A DNA stretch of 64,000 nucleotides, taken from the NCBI RefSeq assembly GCF_015207525.1, contig NZ_JADEWR010000018.1:160735-224734 (forward strand), read 5' to 3'. The notes below the pieces were generated by a model. The model saw only the letters and a list, made by a program, of their open reading frames with translations. It was not told the DNA's origin and ran no database searches. Below, piece by piece: positions 7,689 through 16,751 of the stretch (positions are counted from its first letter, which is position 1; each line of letters starts with the position of its first letter). This stretch comes from Nodosilinea sp. LEGE 06152. Lineage in GTDB: Bacteria > Cyanobacteriota > Cyanobacteriia > Phormidesmidales > Phormidesmidaceae. The translations under genes and the position numbers were made by a program.

Positions 7689-8900
7689 CTAGTGATGATG
7701 ACCGTGGTCGTGGCTGTGGCCATGATCGTGACTGTGGCCGGGCAGGTGGTGATCGTGGGTGTGCCCGTGGTGGCTGTGTACCGCCGCCGCCTGCGAGGCT
7801 GCAAGCGAGGGGTTGATGGCCAGAGCGTCTTCTTCTAGCAGATCGGCGATGTGCTTGTCGGCCCAGGTAGCGGCCATCGCCAAAAAGGCGGGGTCGTCGT
7901 TGACGCAGGGCATTTGCACGTAGGTGACGTGGGGATGCTTGCGGCGCAGCCCTTCGATAATGTGCTCGACATCGAGCAGGGTTTCGTGGTTTTCGGTGGC
8001 GAAACCGATGGGCATAAACACCAGGGCGGTGGCCCCCAGGTCAATCAGGTTGCGGGCAGCGAGGTCTGCGTTGGGCTGGGTCCACTTGATCAGCGGCGTG
8101 TCGTGGTTGAGCCAGCCAACCGAAATCAGCGGATACTTGTAAATCAGCTTATCTCGCACTTTGTCGTAGAGCTTTTGGCTTTCGTCGATGCCGGAGGTAA
8201 AGCCCTTGGCCTCGTGGGGACAGCCGTGGTTCATCAGCACGATGCCGGTTTGGGAGGGCAGGTGGGCAACGGCCAGATGACTCTTGATTTTGTCTTCGAC
8301 CATTGAGGCCAGATAGTCGATGTAATCGGGCGCGTCAAAGAAGGAGGGGATGTAGCGCATACCCTGCACCCAGTGCTCGGTGCCATCGGACAGTTTGGCT
8401 AGCGCATCGTTGACCTGCTCGATCGCAATGCCGCTGGTGAAAATAGAGTCGACGACCAGCAGAGGGTAGATCAATAGCTTGTCGTAGCCCTCGGCCTTGA
8501 CCTGCTCTAGCACCTGCTCGGGGAGGAAAGGCTTGCAGAAGTTGAAGGCTTTGAAGACTTTGATGCGATCGCCCCAGCGCTCTTTTAAGTTGGCCTCAAT
8601 GCCAGCTCGCTGGGCTTCAAAAATAGCGTTGTGGGGGGAGATAAAGTTGCCGTGCTGGTGGCTCCACTCGTGCAGGTCAAAGGCGGCCAGCAGCTTGGCC
8701 AGCGGAGGATAAACCCAGGTGGGAACGGGGGCAAACTTGGCGGTAAGCAAATTGAGGGCCTGCTCGTTGTAGTTGGCAAAGTCTTCGTAGCTTTCGACTT
8801 CGCCGTAGCCCATTAGCAGCACCGCGACCCGGCCATCGCCTGCGGGGGAAGGGTGAGCGTGAGATGCAGACGTTTGCCTAACGTCGGGAGTTGCAACCAT
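7689..8900 (-). CDS. ferrochelatase-family metal chelatase with His-rich tail
   Basis: Protein of 403 residues. Its core belongs to the ferrochelatase/CbiX chelatase fold: an N-terminal AVLLMGYGEVES strand-loop, a central VLMNHGCPHEAKG segment, and near the C-terminus FMPIGFATENHETLLDVE, matching the ferrochelatase signature in which His and Glu bind metal. The last ~35 residues are almost entirely His, Gly, Asp and Ser (repeats of HSHDHG), a metal-sequestering tail like those of CbiX and nickel/cobalt chaperones. It is longer and more divergent than HemH, so the substrate may be protoheme precursor iron or another metal-tetrapyrrole; I cannot decide. AGCAGGA lies just before ATG 8900. Confidence 0.75.
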   Translation of the reverse strand: MVATPDVRQTSASHAHPSPAGDGRVAVLLMGYGEVESYEDFANYNEQALNLLTAKFAPVPTWVYPPLAKLLAAFDLHEWSHQHGNFISPHNAIFEAQRAGIEANLKERWGDRIKVFKAFNFCKPFLPEQVLEQVKAEGYDKLLIYPLLVVDSIFTSGIAIEQVNDALAKLSDGTEHWVQGMRYIPSFFDAPDYIDYLASMVEDKIKSHLAVAHLPSQTGIVLMNHGCPHEAKGFTSGIDESQKLYDKVRDKLIYKYPLISVGWLNHDTPLIKWTQPNADLAARNLIDLGATALVFMPIGFATENHETLLDVEHIIEGLRRKHPHVTYVQMPCVNDDPAFLAMAATWADKHIADLLEEDALAINPSLAASQAAAVHSHHGHTHDHHLPGHSHDHGHSHDHGHHH

Positions 8901-9096
8901 AGTCCTGCTCTTTTGAAGTGTCGTTCTCTACAGGCTAACATCCCCCCGTGGGGGATAAACATTAACAAAACCAGCAGGTTAGCCAAAGACTATCAAACTG
9001 GTCCAGCCAGGACAGCCTGTCAGGGCATGCTACTGAGCTTAACCAGGGGACACTATCTCTCCGGAGACATATTTGTGGTGACGATCACAATGCTCT

Positions 9097-12000
9097 CTAA
9101 GCAGGGGCAGTCTGGAGGTGGGTCGCAATTGCCCCTAGAAACTCCTGCTCCAGGTAGGGCTTGGTGAAGTAGTCGGTGGCCCCTAGCTGCATCGCCAGCC
9201 AGCGGTGCTTATCGTTGCTGCGAGAGGTCAGCATCAGGGTGGGAATGGCGGCCAGGGCAGGGTTTTGGCGGCGGGCGGTGAGAAACTCAAAGCCGTTCAT
9301 GTTGGGCATTTCAATATCGCAGACGATCAGCCTTACCGCGGGGTTTTGAGCGAGCTGCTCCAGGGCTTCTTGGCCGTCGCGGGCCTGCAAGACGCGGTAC
9401 CCCGCCCGCTCTAGGGAAAGAGCCAGCGTGCGGCGAGAGGTAACGGCATCGTCGACCACCAGGACGGTGGTGGCAGCGTGCAGGATGACCGAGGGAATTG
9501 CTTCTTTAGGGGGTAAAGGTTTTTCTGGCGCTGCCTCTAGATCATGGGACGCAGGGCGGTTGAGCAGATGGTCTAAGAAGACCTGACCGTCGATAACGGG
9601 AATGACACTGCCGTCCCCCAGCACGGTGCAGCCGTAGGCGTAGGGGGGCGGGCTGAGGGCGCTGCCAAAGGGTTTAATCACCGATTCTTGCTCGGTTACT
9701 AGGCGATCGACCTGGATTGCAACGTAGCGGCGGTTTGAGGCCGATTCTAGCTGGCGATCGCCCCGGTCTAGAATCAGTACTGGCGCTTCCCAGTCGGCGG
9801 GGGAGGGCACGGCGGCCAACACCTGGCTGAGGGGAAGTTCGGGCCGTAGACAGCGGTAGGATAGCAGTTTGCTGAGGCTATAGACGGGCACCTGCTGGTC
9901 GTGCCAGGTGAGCCAGGTTTGGTCGGGCTGCTGGTTGAGCTGATGCGATCGCGGCACCAAAATTTCGGTAATGCTATCGCTGCGAAAGGCGATCGGCGTA
10001 GACCCCACAAAGCAAATCAGCAGGTTGACGATGCTGAGGGTCATGGGCAATGACAGGGTAAAGCGAGTGCCCGCCCCCGGCACTGACTGCACTGTAACCG
10101 TACCCTTGAGCCGCTGCAGCTGGTCTTGCACCACGTCTAGGCCCACCCCGCGCCCCGACAGATCGCTGACCTGTTGGGCGGTCGAAAAGCCCGGCTCAAA
10201 CAGATAGCGATAGAGCTGGTCGGCGGTGGCGGTGGCGACCTCGGCTCTTGACAACCAGCCCAGGTCTATCAGTCGCTGGCGCACGCGCTCTAGGTCGATG
10301 CCCCGGCCGTCGTCGCTGACCTCAATGGCGATCTGGCGACCCCGATAGCAGACTCGCATGGAGATCTGGCCGGCCCAGGGCTTGCCCTGGCGATCGCGTT
10401 CTTCGGCAGGCTCTAGGCCGTGGTCAAAGCCGTTGCGCAGCAGGTGCAGCAGCGGATCGTAGAGTTTTTCGAGCACGGCTTTGTCGACTAGCAGAGCCGT
10501 CCCCTCTAGGCTGAGTTCGGCGGGCTTGCCGTAGGTATTAGACAGATCGCGCAGCACGCGCGGAAAGCGGTTGAGCACCTGGCCCATGGGCACCATGCGG
10601 GCGTACATCAGGTCTTCTTGCACCTGGGAGAGCATTTTGCGGTGCTGCCCCAGCAGCTGGTCGGCCTGGCGGTTAAACAGCGCGATATCGGCGGCGGCTT
10701 CTTCGAGCTGCACCATTTCTTCAAGCAGGGTTTGGGTATGGGTGTACAGGGTGGTGTAGGTGTCCATTTCCAACGAGTCGAAGCCAGGAATAGTTGAGCG
10801 CTGAGCCGGGGCAAACCCACCAATAGCCACCGGCTGACGCTGGCGATCGGGGGTAATCAACATTTGGTCTGAGATCTCTTGCAGCTGCTCTACGGTGGCC
10901 CGTACTCGCTCAAAGCGGCTGATCAGCTCCCTTAGGCCCAGGCGAATTTGATTGGTTTGTAGAGCCAAACCGTTGCGGTTAATGGTCAGTTCGCCGAACT
11001 GATTGTCAAGGCGGGTCAGCCGCTGGGTATCAACACGTACCGTGAGGCTGGCGGGGAGGGAGGGGGAGGGAGGTGGGTCGGGTAAGGAAGGTGAGGAAGA
11101 TAACGGTGGTGAGGGGGTTGGGTTGTCTTCGGCGGCGAGGCTTGACTCCCCAGGGGTAAACATGGATTCGAGGGAAAGCTCTGAACCTGGGAAAGAAAAA
11201 GGGCTGCTGGTGCTGTCTGGTGTCGAGGTTGCGGGGGCGAAGACGTCAGTGAGGGATGGACTGAGGGGCGTGGGGTTTGACGGTAGAGCTAAATCAGCTG
11301 CCGCTGGGGATTGGGTCTCGGTTAACCAGGCCAGGGCATCGGTTGCTGAGAGGAGGTCTTCATTCCAGGTGGCATCGGCCAAATCGTCGTCGCCAAAGAC
11401 CGAGGCTAAGAACTGCTCTGCGGCGGCCTCTAGGGGAAGGTCTAAGTCTGGCTCTAGGGGCGATTCTGGCGATAATTCTAGAAACGGATCAGGGGCTGTT
11501 GCCAGGGCTTGCAGCGCCGCTGAAGGAGCCCCCCCGGTGGTGGATTTGCTTGTTAAAACCGCTGCTCGGCCCTGGCGAAAATCTGCGATCGCCAGCTGGG
11601 TAACTTCTAGCGCATGGTCTGGGTTGGCGGCCAGGGCCTGTAGGGCTGTCTCAGCAATCTGGGCAAAACCAGGCAGGTCGAGCAGTTCGGCAAAGCCCAA
11701 AAAAATTTCGGCCTGGGCCCGCAACTCTCCCGCGACCTCGTGGGCCTGAGGGTTTTCTAGCACTCGGGCCAGGTGGTCTAGCCCCTGCTGTACATCAACG
11801 TCAAAAATAGACGTTGCCATGTCAAACCCCAGATCTGAGGAGCTGGGGATGAAATTTTCGGTTTCAGCCATGGCGCTAGCCAGGTGCTGCTCCAGCTCCC
11901 GCAAGACGGGTTCGGCCAGCGCCAGTGCCTGGTCGCTGTCAAAGGTTCCCTCGGTGAGCTGCTGGGTGAGGGGCAGCCGCAGACAATCGTAGGCTCGCAA

Positions 12001-12279
12001 CAGCTGGCTTTCCAAATTGCTGTCCACCACGACTGCTTCACTGTAGAGCGCCTTAAACAGAGCTTCGAGCCGGTGGGCGATCGCCTTAATCGACTCCAAA
12101 CCAACGCTAGCCGCCCCACCCTTAAGCGAATGCGCCGCCCGCATAATCTGGTGAATGTCTGCTGTGTGGCGCTGCTGCCCCAGGGTGAGCAACCCCGACT
12201 CAATGGTTTGCAGCAGCTCCGGGGCCTCTTCTACGAAGAATTGGTAGGCCTGATCGCGGATGTGGGAGTTGGTTGCCAT
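9097..12279 (-). CDS. CheA-type hybrid histidine kinase, operon 1
   Basis: Protein of 1060 residues from ATG 12279; the frame stays open to 12510, but only through tandem repeats. Domains: HPt at 1-105 with phosphorylatable His50 (AAHSLKGG); a second HPt-like helical region at ~155-245 with no such histidine; a Pro/Ser-rich linker (~250-410); dimerisation/H-kinase region ~410-580; HATPase ~590-745 with LLRNGFDHG, DDGRGID and GRGVGLD boxes; CheW-like 745-905; REC ~935-1058 with Asp988. It matches PixL/PilL-type kinases that phosphorylate PatA- and CheY-type regulators of type IV pili. Last gene of operon 1. Confidence 0.9.
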   Translation of the reverse strand: MATNSHIRDQAYQFFVEEAPELLQTIESGLLTLGQQRHTADIHQIMRAAHSLKGGAASVGLESIKAIAHRLEALFKALYSEAVVVDSNLESQLLRAYDCLRLPLTQQLTEGTFDSDQALALAEPVLRELEQHLASAMAETENFIPSSSDLGFDMATSIFDVDVQQGLDHLARVLENPQAHEVAGELRAQAEIFLGFAELLDLPGFAQIAETALQALAANPDHALEVTQLAIADFRQGRAAVLTSKSTTGGAPSAALQALATAPDPFLELSPESPLEPDLDLPLEAAAEQFLASVFGDDDLADATWNEDLLSATDALAWLTETQSPAAADLALPSNPTPLSPSLTDVFAPATSTPDSTSSPFSFPGSELSLESMFTPGESSLAAEDNPTPSPPLSSSPSLPDPPPSPSLPASLTVRVDTQRLTRLDNQFGELTINRNGLALQTNQIRLGLRELISRFERVRATVEQLQEISDQMLITPDRQRQPVAIGGFAPAQRSTIPGFDSLEMDTYTTLYTHTQTLLEEMVQLEEAAADIALFNRQADQLLGQHRKMLSQVQEDLMYARMVPMGQVLNRFPRVLRDLSNTYGKPAELSLEGTALLVDKAVLEKLYDPLLHLLRNGFDHGLEPAEERDRQGKPWAGQISMRVCYRGRQIAIEVSDDGRGIDLERVRQRLIDLGWLSRAEVATATADQLYRYLFEPGFSTAQQVSDLSGRGVGLDVVQDQLQRLKGTVTVQSVPGAGTRFTLSLPMTLSIVNLLICFVGSTPIAFRSDSITEILVPRSHQLNQQPDQTWLTWHDQQVPVYSLSKLLSYRCLRPELPLSQVLAAVPSPADWEAPVLILDRGDRQLESASNRRYVAIQVDRLVTEQESVIKPFGSALSPPPYAYGCTVLGDGSVIPVIDGQVFLDHLLNRPASHDLEAAPEKPLPPKEAIPSVILHAATTVLVVDDAVTSRRTLALSLERAGYRVLQARDGQEALEQLAQNPAVRLIVCDIEMPNMNGFEFLTARRQNPALAAIPTLMLTSRSNDKHRWLAMQLGATDYFTKPYLEQEFLGAIATHLQTAPA

Positions 12280-12597
12280 GGCGGGGGAGGGAGGGGAGGG
12301 GGTGGGTAGGAGGGTGGGCGAGTGGGCGGGTGGGTGAGTGGGCGAGTAGATGAGTGGATGGGTGGATGGGTGAGTGAAGCTGTGGGGGGTGTGGACGCGG
12401 GGCGGATTGCCGCAGGGTGGGGATGAGAAGTTGAGGAGGATGGAGTTAGTGGTGGGCAGTGCCCATCCTATGGGGCTGGAGAAGCGCGCAAAGGATGGGC
12501 GAAATTGCAAGGGATGGCTGAATTGTTTAGGGAAGGTGTTCGCAACTGCTGGGCTTGCCTACCCGCCTACCCGCCTACCTGCCTCCCATCCACCCCT
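12280..12597. repeat. octamer repeat arrays between mcp and cheA (operon 1)
   Basis: The 318-base junction holds two arrays in opposite orientation. From 12301 to 12380 the plus strand reads in perfect 8-base phase (GGTGGGTA, GGAGGGTG, GGCGAGTG, GGCGGGTG, GGTGAGTG, GGCGAGTA, GATGAGTG, GATGGGTG twice). The C-rich complement type occurs at about 12555-12597 (GCCTACCC twice, GCCTACCT, GCCTCCCA, TCCACCCC). Between them lies about 170 bases of non-repetitive DNA. The first array abuts the cheA start, which has no Shine-Dalgarno. Confidence 0.85.
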
Positions 12598-15546
12598 CTA
12601 GCTCACCTTGAACCGCCCCACCTCTTCCTGCAACGCCTGGGCAACGGAGCGCAGCTGACTAAAGGCATCGGCGACCTGGTTGGCGGCGCTGGAGTTTTGG
12701 CTGGCGGTGGCGGCAACGCTGGTCATGGTTTCGCTGACCACTTCAGAAACCTGGGACTGGACGATGGTGGCATCGGCGATCGCGGCTACCAGCGCACTAA
12801 TCTGTCGGCTGACGGCGGTAATTTGGTTGAGGCTCTGGCGGGTTTCATCTACCAGCTGGGTGCCGGTGACTACCTGTTCGGTGCCGGTTTCCATGGCAGT
12901 GACTACGGCGTTGGTCTCGGCCTGAATACTGGCGACCAGCGTTTCGATTTCGGTGGTGGCTTCGGCTGACTGACGGGCCAGTTCGCGCACTTCTTCGGCA
13001 ACCACTGCAAAGCCTTTGCCGCCTTCTCCAGCGCGGGAGGCCTCGATGGAGGCGTTGAGGGCGAGCATGTTGGTTTGGGCCGCAAAGCCGCTAATCAGGT
13101 TCACCACGTTGGAGATTTTTTGGGACGATTCACCCAGGCGCTTAACTTTTTTGGCGGTGTCGGCCACGGTTTCGCGAATCGCCATAATGCCGTTTACCGT
13201 GCGGTTCATGGCGTCGTCGCCCTGGGCTACAGTTTGCTCGGCTTCGAGCACGGCTGCTTCGGCTTTGGCGGCGTTGGTGGCTACCAGCTGTACCGAGGTC
13301 GCCATCTCCTGAATGCGATCGAGGGCAGCCAGAATGTCGGCGGCCTGCTGATTGGCCGACTCGGCCAGGGTGCGCACCGAGGTCTGACTGGTGTCGGTGG
13401 TGGCGGCCACCTGGCGAGAAGCATCTTGCACCTGCACCACAATTTTGCGCAGGTTGGCAATGGTGGCGTTGTAGGAGTCGGCCAGGGTGCCGATTTCGTC
13501 TTCGGTAACCTGGGCTCGCACGGTCAGGTTGCCCTGGCTAACGGGGTCAACATCCATCAGTAGTTGCAGGGCGCTGCGCTGCAGCCCTTCTTTTAGCAGC
13601 CGCTGTTCTTCGGCTAGGTTGCGGGTGCGCTCGATCAGTTTGACCCGCTCAATCACCAGGCCCAGCTGTAGACCCAGCTGTTTAAGAAAGCTAATTTCAT
13701 TTTCTTGCCACGGGTGTACGGCCTGACAGTGATGGGTAATCAGCAGACCGTAGAGCTGGCTCTGGCTAATGATGGGCACCCCCAAAATTGACTTGACCTG
13801 GAGATTTTGTAGAAGGGCCTGGTGCTCGGGATGAAAGGCGGCACTGGCGACGTTGTTTTCGAGCAAAATGCCTTCGGCCTCGTACTTACTGCGGGTTGCG
13901 GCAGGAATACAGGGATCGCTTAGCTGCTGCTCAAAGGCGCTGGGCCAGCGGGCTTCTACCGATTCGGCCACAACTTTGCCACTCCAGTCGGGGTTGAACT
14001 GGTAGATGACCACCCGATCGGAGGCGAGAATATCGCGAGTCTCGGCCACCAGGCGTTCATAGACAGGCAGCAGCTCGTTGGAGTCGATAATTTTGGCACC
14101 GGTGATGGCGGCGGCCAGGTTGGCTCGGCGGGTGTTGAGGGTTTGCTCGCGCAAAAAGCCGCGCACCTGCACAACCAGCTGGTTAAAGGTTTGGGCCAGG
14201 GTCTGAGCTTCAGACGATCCGATCAGGTCGGCCTGGGCCTCGAGGTTGCCCTGGGAGACTTCCTGAGCTGTATTGGCCAGGGCACCGAGCGGCGATGAGA
14301 TTTGCTGGGCGATGGCACGGGTTAGCAGGGCGGCCACCCCACCCAGCACCAGCCCCAACAGCCCCAGGGTGATCAGGTTGTCGCGGCCAGCGGCGCGAAT
14401 TTCGGCGACATCCATCGATGCGATCGCCACCCAGTTCAGCCTGGGTACCGTGGCCAGCGAATACTGCTTGCCCTGGTAGGTAAAGGTTGCAACCAGGTTT
14501 TCTAGGCCACCAGCGATCGCAGTCGATACCGCTAAATTTCTGACCGGAAAGGCCGATGAAAGCTGCCGTTGAAGGTCGTTGGGGGCTGTTTCGGCCTGAA
14601 CGGCTTGAGTCATGGCGTTGGCTAGTTCACGAACTACCTCGTTGCCTGTCAGGTTAAGAGATCGTGGGGTGAGGGCGACTTCTTGGCCCTTTTCGTTGAA
14701 GGTGGCCAGCACGTAGTTAGAGCTGGGTTCGAGCAACTGCACCTGCTGAGAGCCTTGAATACCAGCATTGGTCAGGTACTCGCTGAGCTGCTCAAACTCA
14801 AGGGCGGTAATAAAAAATTTCACCGCGCCTAAAAATTCGTTGCTGCTGGGGTCGCGAATGGCGTGGCTAAAGTCGATGCCAACTCGAAAGGTAGAGGCGT
14901 CGTAGCCGGGCTGGCCAAACCAGAACCCGTCGCTTTTGGCCCGTTCCCACCAGTCTTCACCCGCCTGCACAAAGTTGGAGGGAATGCTGCTGTAGCCCAC
15001 ATTTAAGCCGTTGGCTTCGGTGACAATAACCTCGGCGAATTGTTTAACGGCGGCGGTTTGGGCCAGGTAGTCGTTAAAAACAGGGTTGGTGGCCAGCTGC
15101 TTGCGCAAAATAAACTGCGACTCCAGGGTTTCTTTGGGCACCTGCTGCAGCTTCAGGTTGGCGGTCAGGGCGCGATCGCGGCGAACTTTGTCTAGAATCA
15201 GCGGGTTTTGGGCAAAAACCTGGGCAAAGGCAATTTGCTCACTCATGTTGATGCCGACGGTTTCACTTGCCAGTAGAGCCTGCCCCTGAAGCGCCTGGTT
15301 GATGGTGGCGCGGGTGCGGCTTTGGGTGAGGGCATAGGTAATCAGGCCGCCGACCAACAGCGGCAGAAGGCTCAGGGGCAGTACCGTAGAGAGCAGCTGC
15401 TGCCGCAGGCTGCGGCCAGCGAAGTAGGTTTTGGCAAAGCGGTTTGAGGGGGCGGCGCTGGGGTTTTGCACTAGCAAATCGGTCGCCGTCACGGTGGGAG
15501 TTTGGCCGCGGGGATTAGATTTAGATAGAGAGGGAACCTGAGTCAT
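12598..15546 (-). CDS. methyl-accepting chemotaxis protein with GAF domain, operon 1
   Basis: Protein of 982 residues. Order: cytoplasmic N-tail with basic residues; membrane helix ~52-73; a large periplasmic sensor region ~74-388 that looks like a double-Cache domain; membrane helix ~389-410; HAMP ~411-465; GAF ~485-640; a second HAMP ~650-705; methyl-accepting signalling domain ~720-975 with the hairpin tip around NMLALNASIEASRAGEGGKGF. The GAF resembles cyanobacteriochromes (DRVVIYQF, VAESV) but has Glu574 where the bilin-binding Cys should be, so it probably does not bind bilin covalently. The receptor feeds the downstream CheA through the CheW encoded just upstream. Confidence 0.9.
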   Translation of the reverse strand: MTQVPSLSKSNPRGQTPTVTATDLLVQNPSAAPSNRFAKTYFAGRSLRQQLLSTVLPLSLLPLLVGGLITYALTQSRTRATINQALQGQALLASETVGINMSEQIAFAQVFAQNPLILDKVRRDRALTANLKLQQVPKETLESQFILRKQLATNPVFNDYLAQTAAVKQFAEVIVTEANGLNVGYSSIPSNFVQAGEDWWERAKSDGFWFGQPGYDASTFRVGIDFSHAIRDPSSNEFLGAVKFFITALEFEQLSEYLTNAGIQGSQQVQLLEPSSNYVLATFNEKGQEVALTPRSLNLTGNEVVRELANAMTQAVQAETAPNDLQRQLSSAFPVRNLAVSTAIAGGLENLVATFTYQGKQYSLATVPRLNWVAIASMDVAEIRAAGRDNLITLGLLGLVLGGVAALLTRAIAQQISSPLGALANTAQEVSQGNLEAQADLIGSSEAQTLAQTFNQLVVQVRGFLREQTLNTRRANLAAAITGAKIIDSNELLPVYERLVAETRDILASDRVVIYQFNPDWSGKVVAESVEARWPSAFEQQLSDPCIPAATRSKYEAEGILLENNVASAAFHPEHQALLQNLQVKSILGVPIISQSQLYGLLITHHCQAVHPWQENEISFLKQLGLQLGLVIERVKLIERTRNLAEEQRLLKEGLQRSALQLLMDVDPVSQGNLTVRAQVTEDEIGTLADSYNATIANLRKIVVQVQDASRQVAATTDTSQTSVRTLAESANQQAADILAALDRIQEMATSVQLVATNAAKAEAAVLEAEQTVAQGDDAMNRTVNGIMAIRETVADTAKKVKRLGESSQKISNVVNLISGFAAQTNMLALNASIEASRAGEGGKGFAVVAEEVRELARQSAEATTEIETLVASIQAETNAVVTAMETGTEQVVTGTQLVDETRQSLNQITAVSRQISALVAAIADATIVQSQVSEVVSETMTSVAATASQNSSAANQVADAFSQLRSVAQALQEEVGRFKVS

Positions 15547-15614
15547 AGGGAGTAACCTTAGAAGTTCAATTAAGTTGGCGGCAAAAAACGTTGATATATC
15601 TTCTGGCGATAGGG

Positions 15615-16220
15615 TTAGGGCTGAGCCATAGCCGCCAAAACCGCCGTGGCGTCTAAAACCAGCTGCGGCTGGCTGTGGCTGCCGGGGTAGCAGCCCTGGA
15701 GAAAGGGCTGCAGGCCCGGTTCGACGGCTGCGATCGCGCCCTCCAGTCCGTCGAGCAGGGGTTGCATGGCGGCGGTGGGGTAGGTCACCATGGCCTCTAC
15801 GGCACTGACCACCAGCCCCAGAGTCGGTGGCTGTTCCTGGGCAGGCCGATCGCTGTCGTAGGGGGGCTTAACCACCACTACCGTGTGTCGGGTGGTGGCC
15901 TCGGCCTGGTGGTACCAGGGCGCGAACCCCAAAAAGTGGCCCAAATCGGCAATCCACAGCATGTCGCCCCGCCAGTTGTAGATGCCCACTACCCAGGGGG
16001 CCATGTCAAACATCGGTATCACCTGGCCAATGGACAGCTTCATGATTTCGACCAGGTTGTCCCCCGGCAGCAGCAGGGGCAGATCGCCATTCACCGTCAC
16101 CTGCAAAAACTGCGCTTCGGCGGTGTCGGCGATGGCCTCGGGCAGGGCGTTTTCCAGCGGTTGGGATTGCAGGTTGGGGTGTGCAGGGCTTTCAGGAGCG
16201 ATCGCAGGGTCAGCATCCAT
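15615..16220 (-). CDS. CheW-like coupling protein, operon 1
   Basis: Protein of 201 residues: about 35 variable residues, then a CheW domain (FLQVTVNGDLPLLLPGDNL, then GIYNWRGDMLWIADLGHFLG, the usual CheW core). It physically links the chemoreceptor to CheA at the membrane-proximal array. It matches PixI/PilI by position: third gene after the PatA-type regulator and CheY, directly before the receptor. The C-terminal half is longer than in E. coli CheW. Confidence 0.88.
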   Translation of the reverse strand: MDADPAIAPESPAHPNLQSQPLENALPEAIADTAEAQFLQVTVNGDLPLLLPGDNLVEIMKLSIGQVIPMFDMAPWVVGIYNWRGDMLWIADLGHFLGFAPWYHQAEATTRHTVVVVKPPYDSDRPAQEQPPTLGLVVSAVEAMVTYPTAAMQPLLDGLEGAIAAVEPGLQPFLQGCYPGSHSQPQLVLDATAVLAAMAQP

Positions 16221-16222
16221 AG

Positions 16223-16271
16223 TTCAGAGTTTCGGATTTCGGGTTCAGAGTTTTGGGTTTCAGGTTTAGGG
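16223..16271. repeat. degenerate heptamer array
   Basis: Seven units in exact 7-base phase: TTCAGAG, TTTCGGA, TTTCGGG, TTCAGAG, TTTTGGG, TTTCAGG, TTTAGGG. It begins 3 bases upstream of the cheW start codon (16220). A reverse-complement-like segment (AACCTAAAACCTG, around 16288-16300) follows and can pair with the last units. This is the style of the short tandemly repeated heptamers known from cyanobacteria. Confidence 0.85.
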
Positions 16272-16322
16272 CAGGCCGTGCACCTTGAACCTAAAACCTG
16301 TCGCCTTTGGCTGGGCAATTGC

Positions 16323-16688
16323 CTAGACTTTGACCAACTGATTCACGGCCTTGAGCAGTTCGTCCTGATCGATGGGCTTGGCTAGGTAGGCGTCGGCCCC
16401 CTGTTTTAGGCCCCAAAACTTATCCATTTCGGTGCCTTTGGTCGAGCACATAATTACGGGCACCTGCATGGTGCTGGTGTCTTCTTTGAGTTCGCGGCAA
16501 ATTTCAAAACCGCTGCGATCGGGCAGCACAACATCGAGAATAATCAGATCAAACCGATGGCTTTTAACCTGCTCAAACGCTTCGGCGGCACTTTGTGCGG
16601 TGAGTACAGTAATGCCGCGATCGCGCAGACAAAGCGTCAGAATTTCCTTATCGGTCAGGCTGTCTTCGACAATCAAAACTTTGCTCAT
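16323..16688 (-). CDS. CheY-like response regulator, operon 1
   Basis: Protein of 121 residues, a single receiver domain without output domain. The acidic pair E8-D9, phospho-acceptor D52 (LDVVLPDRSG), Thr83 and Lys104 are all present. By order it is PixH/PilH-like, a phosphate sink or direct regulator of the pilus motors acting opposite to the PatA-type regulator. Flanked by repeats on both sides (16223-16271 and 16703-16748). Confidence 0.92.
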   Translation of the reverse strand: MSKVLIVEDSLTDKEILTLCLRDRGITVLTAQSAAEAFEQVKSHRFDLIILDVVLPDRSGFEICRELKEDTSTMQVPVIMCSTKGTEMDKFWGLKQGADAYLAKPIDQDELLKAVNQLVKV

Positions 16689-16702
16689 GGGTACACCTTG
16701 TG

Positions 16703-16748
16703 TGGATAAGGGAGGTAGGGAGATGAGTGGGTAAGTGAAAGGATGGGC
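16703..16748. repeat. short degenerate octamer array
   Basis: Purine-rich, G-rich tract (GGGAGGTAGGGAGATGAGTG and following) between the PatA-type regulator and cheY of operon 1. It resembles the better-ordered octamer arrays at 12301 and 36031 but is more degenerate. Confidence 0.5.
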
Positions 16749-16751
16749 GGC

